DNA of 7,922 nucleotides. Source: Tangfeifania sp. (GTDB taxonomy: Bacteria; Bacteroidota; Bacteroidia; Bacteroidales; Prolixibacteraceae). Positions 1-5,802 of this stretch are shown in pieces (the stretch's first letter is position 1; each line of letters starts with the position of its first letter). The stretch covers positions 1 through 7,922 of the forward strand of contig JAGYMR010000123.1 of the NCBI GenBank assembly GCA_018400515.1, given 5' to 3'. A program made the position numbers and the translations under genes. The notes beneath the pieces were generated by a model. The model was not told the origin of the DNA, searched no databases, and saw nothing but the letters and a program-made list of their open reading frames with translations.

Positions 1-65
1 CTCCGCAAAAAAACAATGATGGCAAGCTGCATGAAATTCCTTTAAAACAAACGAATAATAAACTG

Positions 66-1028
66 ATGAAACAACTACTGATTTTTTCTGTCGCAATCTT
101 CTTTTTTGCCTGTTCAGGGAAACAAACCAAAGAGAAAGAGACAACAACCACCTCCGGTCAGGAGGCCCCTCCGTCTGAACAAAAAAAATCCGCTGTCCGG
201 GAAAAATCAGTGCCCCCCAAAAAAAGTGCGGTACCTGAAAGCAAAATGATCTATTTTGAAGGCGGCAATTTCATGATGGGGTCAAAAGATGGGTTGCCCA
301 ATGAGCGGCCGGTTCATGAGGTGACGATCGACCCTTTTTACATTGATAAATCACCTGTGACGGTTGCCCGCTTCCGGCAGTTTATTGAAGCAACCGGATT
401 CAAAACCGAAGCGGAAAAATTCGGGGATTCCGGTGTTTTTAATCTTGAAAAACAAAACTGGGAATTGCTTCCGGGAGCGACCTGGCGCAAGCCCTTCGGT
501 CCCTCAGGTCCAGCCGCCGAAGATGATCACCCGGTCACCCATGTGAGTTGGAACGATGCGGTGGCTTATGCCGAATGGGCCGGGAAAAGGCTACCCACTG
601 AAGCGGAGTGGGAATATGCTGCCCGTAGCGGAAAAAATTCGGGAGAAAAATTCAGCTGGGGGGATCAGGTGTCGGTGGACGGAGATTATTTTGCCAATAC
701 CTGGCAGGGAACCCTCAGGGCCCCGGAAAGCAAAGACGGATACCTTTTTACTTCTCCTGTTGGTTCCTTCGGGGAAAACGACGCGGGACTTACCGACATG
801 GGTGGAAATGTTTGGGAGTGGTGTGCCGACACCTACCAGCCCTATCCGGGAAGCAACCAACCCTACCGGAAAGACCCGAAGATAAAAGTCATCCGCGGGG
901 GGTCATTCTTTTATGACCGCAATGGAGAAGACAGCTTTTCGGTGAGCGGCCGGTCAATGAATTCCCACGAGACTTCCCTTTTCAACACGGGGTTCCGGTG
1001 CGCCAGGGACGCAGCCCCCAAAAATTAA
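66..1028 (+). CDS. FGE/SUMF1-fold lipoprotein lacking the catalytic cysteines
   Basis: A 320-residue predicted lipoprotein. Residues 1-15 form a signal peptide (MKQLLIF then a hydrophobic FFFA stretch) ending at lipobox Cys16, so it is probably anchored in the inner or outer membrane facing the periplasm. Residues 17-60 are a charged, Lys/Glu/Pro/Ser-rich linker. Residues 61-316 are a formylglycine-generating-enzyme/sulfatase-modifying-factor fold: GGNFMMGS (66-73), ERPVHEV (80-86), HPVTHVSWNDAVAYAEW (155-171), RLPTEAEWEYAAR (175-187), GGNVWEWC (246-253), RGGS (277-280) and TGFRCA (308-313). In true FGE two copper-binding cysteines follow the RGGS-type motif; here those positions are Tyr283 and Glu288, so sulfatase activation is unlikely. 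A structural or binding role, as in the GldJ/GldK FGE-like gliding lipoproteins, is possible but unproven. The frame is open back to base 3, but the signal peptide supports the ATG at 66. No Shine-Dalgarno site or clear promoter is seen in bases 1-65. Confidence 0.9.
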   Translation: MKQLLIFSVAIFFFACSGKQTKEKETTTTSGQEAPPSEQKKSAVREKSVPPKKSAVPESKMIYFEGGNFMMGSKDGLPNERPVHEVTIDPFYIDKSPVTVARFRQFIEATGFKTEAEKFGDSGVFNLEKQNWELLPGATWRKPFGPSGPAAEDDHPVTHVSWNDAVAYAEWAGKRLPTEAEWEYAARSGKNSGEKFSWGDQVSVDGDYFANTWQGTLRAPESKDGYLFTSPVGSFGENDAGLTDMGGNVWEWCADTYQPYPGSNQPYRKDPKIKVIRGGSFFYDRNGEDSFSVSGRSMNSHETSLFNTGFRCARDAAPKN

Positions 1029-1038
1029 ATTTTACAGG

Positions 1039-1073
1039 GCAGCAACGCCGCAGGGAAGGACCCATTTTGCTGC
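1039..1073 (+). other. Stem-loop after the FGE-like gene
   Basis: GCAGCAA (1039-1045) and TTGCTGC (1067-1073) are perfect 7-base inverted complements, with a small GGG/CCC helix (1053-1055 with 1061-1063) inside the loop. It begins 10 bases after the stop codon of the lipoprotein gene. No T-run follows it on the plus strand, so it is not a classical intrinsic terminator; it could stabilise the 3' end of the mRNA or be chance. Confidence 0.25.
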
Positions 1074-1103
1074 AAAAGAATTAACGGACCAAAAAAACCG
1101 GCC

Positions 1104-1136
1104 GTTTTCGCGGAGGAGCAGTGATCCATCGAAAAC
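1104..1136 (+). other. Stem-loop in the leader of the Gfo/Idh/MocA gene
   Basis: GTTTTCG (1104-1110) pairs perfectly with CGAAAAC (1130-1136) across a 19-base loop. It lies 34 bases before the oxidoreductase ATG. The A/T-rich stretch after it (1140-1170) is typical of Bacteroidota translation leaders, and a one-mismatch -7-like element, TAAAATTG, sits at 1155-1162 without a matching -33 element. The function is unknown and the stem is short enough to arise by chance. Confidence 0.2.
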
Positions 1137-1170
1137 CGTTTAATAATAATAAGATAAAATTGAACTGAAT

Positions 1171-2475
1171 ATGAGTAAAATGCACAGGAGAGCCTTTATT
1201 GGAAAAGCAGCTGCAGGAGCGGCTGCCGTTACGATTATTCCACGACATGTAATGGGGGGCAGCGGTTTTGTGGCTGCCAACGACCGTGTGAACCTCGGAT
1301 ACATTGGCACGGGGAAACAGATCCACGGTTTGCTGAACAATATTGGCGCATGCAGGGGAACCGTTGCTGTAGCGGCCTGCGACGTTTACCAAAAGAAACT
1401 GGACCACTTTGTCCAGGCAGCCAACACAAACAATGCCGAAAAAGAGTTGAATGTATCCGTGAAACCTTACCACTACTATCGCGAAATGCTGGAAAGAAGT
1501 GATCTGGATGCCGTGGTCATTGCCACCCCGGATCACTGGCATGCCCAAATAGCAGTGGATGCCGCCAAAGCCGGAAAGGATATCTATTGCGAAAAACCGC
1601 TGGCCCTGACCGTTGCCGAAGGACGTGCCATGGTTGATGCCACACGGAAATATGACCGGGTATTTCAAACAGGGAACATGCAGCGCTCCTGGCGCGACTT
1701 CCGCCATGCCGTGGAGTTGGTGCGTAACGGCTATATTGGTGAAATAAAAGAAATTAACGTCAGTGTGGGCGAACCGGTAAAACAGTGCGATCTTCCCACC
1801 ATGGAAGTGCCTGAAGGCCTCGACTGGAACGAATGGGTAGGTCCCTCCCTTTACAGGGGATATCATGAAGAGCTGGCTCCTCCGGATGTTAATGGTCCGT
1901 GGGCCTGGTGGCGGGGCTACCGGAACTTTGGTGGCGGACTGGTCACCGACTGGGGTGCTCACATGTTTGACATTGCCCAGTGGGCCCTGGACATGGATGA
2001 ATCGGGTCCCGTACAGTTCCTGCCCCCTTCCGCTCCCGAGAAAGATCATGGCCTTACAATGATCTATGAAAACGGGGTACGTGTGAACCACCAACTGTGG
2101 GGAGGCGAAAACGATGCCAACGCCGTGCAGTTCATCGGAACTGAAGGAAGGGTCGAAGTCAGTCGCGGCTTCCTGCGAACCTATCCCAATGAAAAGCTTG
2201 CACAAACGGAATTAAAGGGAACCGACCAACGTGTTTATTTCAGCGACAATCATTACCAGGACTGGATCGATGCCCTGAGGAACCGGACAAAACCCATATC
2301 GGATGTGGAAACAGGTCACCGGACCGCCTCGGTCTGCAATGTGACCAACATCGCTTACGAACTGCAGCGCCCCTTATTGTGGGATCCCGAAGAGGAAAAA
2401 TTTAAAGGGGATGATGCCGCAAACCAAATGGTCAGCCGCGCCTACCGGGGGAAATGGAATTTCAGGAACTTCTGA
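1171..2475 (+). CDS. Tat-exported Gfo/Idh/MocA-family oxidoreductase
   Basis: A 434-residue NAD(P)-dependent oxidoreductase of the glucose-fructose oxidoreductase / inositol dehydrogenase family, likely acting on a sugar or sugar derivative in the periplasm. The N terminus carries a twin-arginine signal: HRRAFIGKAAAG (5-16), then an Ala-rich hydrophobic stretch to about residue 30. The Rossmann domain starts at VNLGYIGTGKQ (40-50); ATPDHWHA (118-125) and the family signature YCEKPLALT (139-147) follow. The C-terminal alpha/beta domain includes GGGLVTDWGAHMFDIAQW (254-271), whose Asp260 and His264 lie where this family places substrate-binding and catalytic residues. Length and order are normal for the Bacteroidota Tat-type subfamily. 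The chosen ATG leaves the Tat motif intact; ATG at 1180 (Met4) is an alternative. The exact substrate cannot be read from sequence. A structured element with a T-run follows the stop codon. Confidence 0.93.
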   Translation: MSKMHRRAFIGKAAAGAAAVTIIPRHVMGGSGFVAANDRVNLGYIGTGKQIHGLLNNIGACRGTVAVAACDVYQKKLDHFVQAANTNNAEKELNVSVKPYHYYREMLERSDLDAVVIATPDHWHAQIAVDAAKAGKDIYCEKPLALTVAEGRAMVDATRKYDRVFQTGNMQRSWRDFRHAVELVRNGYIGEIKEINVSVGEPVKQCDLPTMEVPEGLDWNEWVGPSLYRGYHEELAPPDVNGPWAWWRGYRNFGGGLVTDWGAHMFDIAQWALDMDESGPVQFLPPSAPEKDHGLTMIYENGVRVNHQLWGGENDANAVQFIGTEGRVEVSRGFLRTYPNEKLAQTELKGTDQRVYFSDNHYQDWIDALRNRTKPISDVETGHRTASVCNVTNIAYELQRPLLWDPEEEKFKGDDAANQMVSRAYRGKWNFRNF

Positions 2476-2501
2476 TAACCTGCATTTCCCCAAAAGCGAC
2501 G

Positions 2502-2587
2502 CTTGCCGGTGCACATCGGGCGAACGGGGCTCACGCTGCGTACCTGTGATCTCCGCAACCTCCGGGGGTGAACCGGCAAGTTTTTTT
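2502..2587 (+). terminator. Branched stem with T-run: probable terminator or structured RNA
   Basis: CTTGCCGGT (2502-2510) is perfectly complementary to ACCGGCAAG (2572-2580), and seven T's follow directly (2581-2587), the layout of an intrinsic terminator for the upstream oxidoreductase gene. The enclosed 61 bases are far longer than a normal terminator loop and can fold themselves: CGGGG-C-TCACG (2525-2535) pairs with TGTGA-T-CTCCG (2545-2555), with one C/T mismatch and two G-U pairs, and ACCT (2558-2561) can pair with GGGT (2566-2569) around a CCGG loop. The whole would be a multibranch junction closed by the 9-bp stem. It does not look like a tRNA and I do not recognise an Rfam class. Termination is the likelier reading; an independent small RNA or regulatory 3' end is possible. 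Confidence 0.6.
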
Positions 2588-2618
2588 GCTCCCGGAAATT
2601 CTTTTACAGCACCGGCCC

Positions 2619-2652
2619 TTTGACCAAAAAGAAAAAAATAATCTTATCTTTG
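2619..2652 (+). promoter_or_regulatory. Bacteroidota-type promoter for the alpha/beta hydrolase
   Basis: TATCTTTG (2645-2652) matches the Bacteroidota sigma-ABfr -7 consensus TAnnTTTG exactly. A TTTG (2619-2622) lies 22 bases upstream, slightly farther than the usual 19-21 for the -33 element. Only four C's separate the -7 element from the ATG at 2657, so the transcript would be leaderless or nearly so. The placement after the T-run at 2581-2587 suggests that the hydrolase is transcribed independently. Confidence 0.6.
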
Positions 2653-2656
2653 CCCC

Positions 2657-3436
2657 ATGTTGTACCATAAGACATACACACATGAAACATCCCGTACCTG
2701 GGTTGTTTTTGTCCATGGAGCAGGAGGAAGCAATGCCGTATGGTTCAGGCAGCTCCGCGACTTCAAAAAGCACTTCAACGTATTGCTGATCGATTTGCGC
2801 GGACACGGAAAGTCAAAAGCCCGGTATTCGGAAAAAGAGATGTACCGGTTCGATGAAATTGCCCTTGATGTAATCAAAACAATGGATCACCTGGGCATTG
2901 ATAAAGCCCATTTTGTTGGTATTTCGCTCGGATGCATCATTATCAGGGCTATTGACAAACTTTCGCCGGGAAGGGCGGAATCGATCATACTCGGGGGAGC
3001 CGTTGTTCAGTTCAGCAAACGGATCAGTGTGCTGGTAAACATCACCAAACTGCTGAATGCCATTATTCCTTACATGTGGCTCTACCGGTTGAATGCATGG
3101 ATCCTGATCCCATCCCGGAAAAACATCCGGTCACGAAAACTCTTTATCCGGGAGGCCATTCGGCTGGGTGAGCGGGAGTTCAGAAAATGGCTGCGCATGT
3201 CGGATGAGATCAGTATAAACCTCCGGGAATTTTTCAAAAAAGAGGCTTCAGTACCCGTACTTTACCTCATGGGCGATCACGACCATATGTTTCTACCCAA
3301 GGTGGCAACCCTGGTAAAAAAACATTTTAACTCGCATCTGGAGATTATCCGGAACAGCGGACATGTATGCAATGTGGACCAGCCACAAATTTTCAACAAA
3401 CATTCCATTCACTTTATTAAAAGCATTTCAGGCTAA
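2657..3436 (+). CDS. Alpha/beta-fold hydrolase
   Basis: A 259-residue single-domain alpha/beta hydrolase with no signal peptide, predicted cytoplasmic. The oxyanion-hole motif HGAGG is at 20-24, DLRGHGKS at 46-53, and the nucleophile elbow GISLG at 88-92 with Ser90 as nucleophile. The acid is probably Asp209 in MGDHDHMF (205-212), and the catalytic His is His236 in NSGHVCN (233-239), so the triad is complete. A cap region covers roughly 118-190 and is rich in Arg, Lys, Ile and Leu. The family includes esterases, lipases, epoxide hydrolases and C-C hydrolases, and the substrate cannot be assigned. The start is fixed by the promoter just upstream and because the core beta strand begins by residue 15, leaving no later in-frame ATG that would keep it. 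It has its own promoter and probably forms a single-gene unit. Confidence 0.9.
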   Translation: MLYHKTYTHETSRTWVVFVHGAGGSNAVWFRQLRDFKKHFNVLLIDLRGHGKSKARYSEKEMYRFDEIALDVIKTMDHLGIDKAHFVGISLGCIIIRAIDKLSPGRAESIILGGAVVQFSKRISVLVNITKLLNAIIPYMWLYRLNAWILIPSRKNIRSRKLFIREAIRLGEREFRKWLRMSDEISINLREFFKKEASVPVLYLMGDHDHMFLPKVATLVKKHFNSHLEIIRNSGHVCNVDQPQIFNKHSIHFIKSISG

Positions 3437-3456
3437 CCCCTGGGCAAGGTCCATTC

Positions 3457-3464
3457 TAAATTTG
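3457..3464 (+). promoter_or_regulatory. Possible -7 element upstream of kdsA
   Basis: TAAATTTG matches the Bacteroidota -7 consensus TAnnTTTG exactly, but there is no TTTG or TTG at the expected -33 distance. It would give a kdsA leader of about 115 bases. TGCCAT (3463-3468) and ATGGCA (3485-3490) form a 6-bp inverted repeat just downstream. A single short motif match in A/T-rich DNA is weak evidence. Confidence 0.3.
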
Positions 3465-3494
3465 CCATAAAAAAAAGCAAGGCGATGGCATGCA

Positions 3495-3587
3495 ATGAGG
3501 AAACTGAGGTTCTGTAAGGCCGGAAATGTCTTTGAAGCCACCGAAGAGTCGCCGTTTTTCAAGAATATTATAATTTATTTAAGATGA
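3495..3587 (+). CDS. Possible 30-codon upstream ORF overlapping the kdsA start
   Basis: An ATG-initiated reading frame of 30 codons (starting MRKLRFCKAG, ending IIIYLR) whose TGA stop overlaps the kdsA ATG in an ATGA arrangement, the geometry of translational coupling. It lies about 30 bases after the candidate -7 element at 3457-3464. The peptide is basic and matches no family I recognise. Short ORFs of this length are expected by chance, so this is listed only because of the exact overlap. Confidence 0.12.
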   Translation: MRKLRFCKAGNVFEATEESPFFKNIIIYLR

Positions 3588-4402
3588 CACCATCCATTGA
3601 TAAATTGAAACACACCGCTTCCGGTAATTTTTTTCTGATGGCAGGTCCCTGTGCCATTGAAGAAGAAAAAATGGCCATGGAAATTGCAGAAAGGATCGTG
3701 GAGATCACCACCCACCTGAAGATTCCATTTATTTTTAAAGGTTCGTACCGGAAAGCCAACCGCTCAAGGCTTGATTCCTTTACGGGGATCGGCGATGAAA
3801 AGGCACTGAAAATTCTCCGGAAAGTGAGCGAAACATTCTCCATCCCCACCATCACCGATATCCACAGTGTTCCTGAAGCTTCCATGGCGGCAGAATACAC
3901 CGATGTTCTGCAGATACCTGCATTTCTGTGCAGGCAGACGGACATTGTTGTGGCCGCTGCCCAAACCGGAAAAACGGTCAATATCAAAAAAGGCCAGTTC
4001 CTTTCGGCAGAAGCCATGAAGTTTGCGGTGAACAAAGTCAGGGAAAGCGGCAATAAAAATATTGTACTCACCGAACGGGGCACCACCTTTGGCTATCAGG
4101 ATCTGGTAGTGGATTACCGCGGAATTCCGAAAATGAAACAATTCAACGTGCCGGTGGCACTGGACATTACCCACTCGTTGCAACAACCCAATCAGGCCAG
4201 CGGAGTTACCGGGGGACAGCCGGAATTGATTGAGACCATCGGGCGGGCAGCAATTGCTGTGGGGGCCGACGGAATTTTCATTGAGACCCATCCCCGTCCG
4301 GAAGAAGCGAAGTCGGATGCAGCCAATATGCTAAAGCTCGAACTGCTGGAGCCGCTTCTGAAAAAATTGATCGTCCTAAAAAAGGTTGTCAACGATTTCT
4401 GA
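3584..4402 (+). CDS. kdsA: 3-deoxy-8-phosphooctulonate synthase (KDO-8-phosphate synthase)
   Basis: Condenses phosphoenolpyruvate with arabinose 5-phosphate to give KDO 8-phosphate in the cytoplasm, an early step toward the KDO of lipopolysaccharide. At 272 residues it has the normal family length and is a single TIM barrel. Visible signatures are MAGPCAIE (19-26), FKGSYRKANRS (51-61), TDIH (91-94), IPAFLCRQTD (111-120), NIKKGQFL (133-140), TERGTTFGY (163-171), DITHS (194-198), FIETHP (232-237) and KSDAAN (243-248). Cys23, His197, Glu234 and Asp245 correspond to the four metal ligands of the metal-dependent class typified by Aquifex; the metal-independent E. coli type has Asn in place of this Cys. 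No Shine-Dalgarno site precedes the ATG; the leader is A/T-rich, as is usual in this phylum. It converges on spmAB and none of the usual kds or lpx partners is adjacent. Confidence 0.96.
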   Translation: MTPSIDKLKHTASGNFFLMAGPCAIEEEKMAMEIAERIVEITTHLKIPFIFKGSYRKANRSRLDSFTGIGDEKALKILRKVSETFSIPTITDIHSVPEASMAAEYTDVLQIPAFLCRQTDIVVAAAQTGKTVNIKKGQFLSAEAMKFAVNKVRESGNKNIVLTERGTTFGYQDLVVDYRGIPKMKQFNVPVALDITHSLQQPNQASGVTGGQPELIETIGRAAIAVGADGIFIETHPRPEEAKSDAANMLKLELLEPLLKKLIVLKKVVNDF

Positions 4403-4562
4403 AATACAATCACACCCCCCCTATATTCTAATGAAACGAGCATGATGCTAACATCACAAATGATTATGAATAAAATTACAAGCGAGTTCCATGGGCCTTG
4501 TAAACGAAAGATACCATTTATTTAATTTTAATTGAATTACAAATGTTTAATTTAATTTTATT
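4403..4562. other. AT-rich convergent intergenic region between kdsA and spmAB
   Basis: This 160-base gap separates two converging genes. It contains the inverted repeat at 4476-4503 and an 11-base direct repeat, ATTTAATTTTA, at 4520-4530 and 4550-4560. A 27-codon ATG frame at 4442-4525 is present but has nothing to support it. No gene is called here. Confidence 0.5.
4476..4503 (-). terminator. Possible terminator for spmAB
   Basis: TTACAAG (4476-4482) and CTTGTAA (4497-4503) form a perfect 7-bp inverted repeat with a 14-base loop. Read on the minus strand, the stem is followed by TTTTATT, about 60 bases beyond the spmAB stop codon. The plus-strand side has no T-run, so it fits spmAB better than kdsA. 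The stem is A/T-rich and therefore weak. Confidence 0.3.
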
Positions 4563-5795
4563 CTAATAAAAAAACAGGTAAGCCAGGGCAATGGCAGCAA
4601 TAATCCCTGTAAAATCAGCGATCAAGCCACACACCACGGCGTAGCGGGTGTTTTTTATACCGACGGAACCGAAGTAAACAGCCAGGATATAAAACGTGGT
4701 ATCGGTAGCTCCCTGGACGGTGCTGGCCACACGCCCCACGAACGAATCTGCCCCGTGTGTTGACATGGCATCCACCATCATCCCGCGGGCGCCGCTCCCG
4801 CTCAACGGTTTCATGAGGGCTGTGGGCAAAGCCGGCGTAAAATCAGTGTTAAGGCCCGCCAGCTCAAAGAGCCAGGAAAATCCTGAAATGAGCCACTCCA
4901 TGGCCCCGGAGGCCCGGAACACCCCTATGGCCACCAGGATGGCCACCAGGTAGGGAATGATTTTTACAGCCGTTTTGAAGCCGTCTTTTGCCCCGTCGAT
5001 GAAAGCCTCGTAAACATTCACCCGCCGGATGACAGCCAGCAAAATAAAGGCAATGATCACCGAGAAAAGGATGAAATTGCTTGCCAGGCTGGAAATTTCC
5101 GTCACCGCTTCTTTTCCCAGCGTGGAAAAATACCATATAATGGCCGCAATAATCAGTGTGAGTCCCCCGAGATAGAGAAGGACCACTTTATTCAGCAAGT
5201 TTATCCGTTGATAGAAGGAAACAGCGATCAATCCGGCGATAGTGGAAAAATAGGTCGCCAGCAATATGGGAATAAAGATATCCGAAGGATTGACCGCTCC
5301 CATCTGGGCCCGGTAAACCATGATGCTGATGGGCAGCAGGGTCAGGCCTGAAGTATTCAGGACCAAAAACATGATCTGTGCGTTCGAGGCGGTTTTTTTA
5401 TCGGGATTGGTCTGCTGCATCTCTTTCATTGCCTGCAATCCTGTGGGGGTAGCGGCATTATCGAGGTTGAGCATATTAGCGGCAATATTCATCATGATGG
5501 CTCCGTACGCCGGGTGGGATTTTCCAAGTTCGGGAAAAAGCTTATTGAAAAAGGGTCCGATGATCCGGGAAAAGACCTTAACAATGCCGCCTTTTTCCCC
5601 AATGCGCATCACGCCCATCCACAAAGTAAGCACCCCTGTCAACCCCAGCGAAATCTCAAAGCCGGTTTTTGCCATCTCAAACGTGGCATTCACCATATTT
5701 GAAAAAACCGCTGTATCACCCAGGAATAGCAGCTTAACCAGCCCAATAACAAAAGCTGTAAAGAAGAAAAATATCCAAATATAATTTAAGGCCAT
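4563..5795 (-). CDS. Fused SpmA-SpmB nucleoside-recognition (Gate) membrane protein
   Basis: A 410-residue integral membrane protein that joins in one chain the two proteins encoded separately in Bacillus as SpmA and SpmB. The SpmA-like half (about 1-195) holds NIAANMLNLDNAATPTGLQA (103-122). The SpmB-like half (about 225-410) holds KPLSGSGARGMMVDAMSTHG (329-348), DSFVGRVASTVQGATDTT (350-367) and YILAVYFGSVGIKNTRYA (369-386). Hydrophobic segments lie near 4-24, 141-162, 172-194, 203-224, 236-256, 276-295 and 387-409, with further shorter ones. Both halves carry the Gate domain also found in FeoB and nucleoside transporters. In Bacillus, SpmA and SpmB affect spore-core dehydration; this organism is presumably not a spore former, and the role in such bacteria, possibly transport, is unknown. 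The ATG lies 7 bases after the DUF6807 stop codon, so the two are probably co-transcribed. Confidence 0.93.
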   Translation of the reverse strand: MALNYIWIFFFFTAFVIGLVKLLFLGDTAVFSNMVNATFEMAKTGFEISLGLTGVLTLWMGVMRIGEKGGIVKVFSRIIGPFFNKLFPELGKSHPAYGAIMMNIAANMLNLDNAATPTGLQAMKEMQQTNPDKKTASNAQIMFLVLNTSGLTLLPISIMVYRAQMGAVNPSDIFIPILLATYFSTIAGLIAVSFYQRINLLNKVVLLYLGGLTLIIAAIIWYFSTLGKEAVTEISSLASNFILFSVIIAFILLAVIRRVNVYEAFIDGAKDGFKTAVKIIPYLVAILVAIGVFRASGAMEWLISGFSWLFELAGLNTDFTPALPTALMKPLSGSGARGMMVDAMSTHGADSFVGRVASTVQGATDTTFYILAVYFGSVGIKNTRYAVVCGLIADFTGIIAAIALAYLFFY

Positions 5796-5802
5796 TCAGG
5801 AT

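Noticed and set aside
1..45. A frame ending in TAA at 43-45, considered as the C terminus of an upstream gene
   Set aside because: Only 14 codons are visible and they contain no recognisable signature, so nothing can be said about an upstream gene.
66..1028. Annotation as an active formylglycine-generating enzyme or sulfatase activator
   Set aside because: Both copper-binding cysteine positions after the RGGS motif are replaced, and no sulfatase gene is visible in the window.
1081..2205. A 374-codon open frame on the minus strand opposite the oxidoreductase gene
   Set aside because: It lies antisense to a clear Gfo/Idh/MocA gene with intact motifs, its translation resembles no family I know, and long antisense frames are common opposite GC-moderate coding DNA.
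2502..2580. The roughly 79-base fold considered as a tRNA
   Set aside because: There is no T-loop GTTCRA-type motif and no 7-bp acceptor, anticodon and D arms in the right order; the 9-bp stem with a T-run fits a terminator or other RNA better.
3568..4086. Antisense frames of over 170 codons opposite kdsA
   Set aside because: kdsA is unambiguous in the plus frame; these translations show no domain signatures and are shadows.
4442..4525. A 27-codon ORF in the convergent kdsA/spmAB gap
   Set aside because: It is short, in AT-rich sequence, overlaps the candidate terminator stem and has no promoter or recognisable product.
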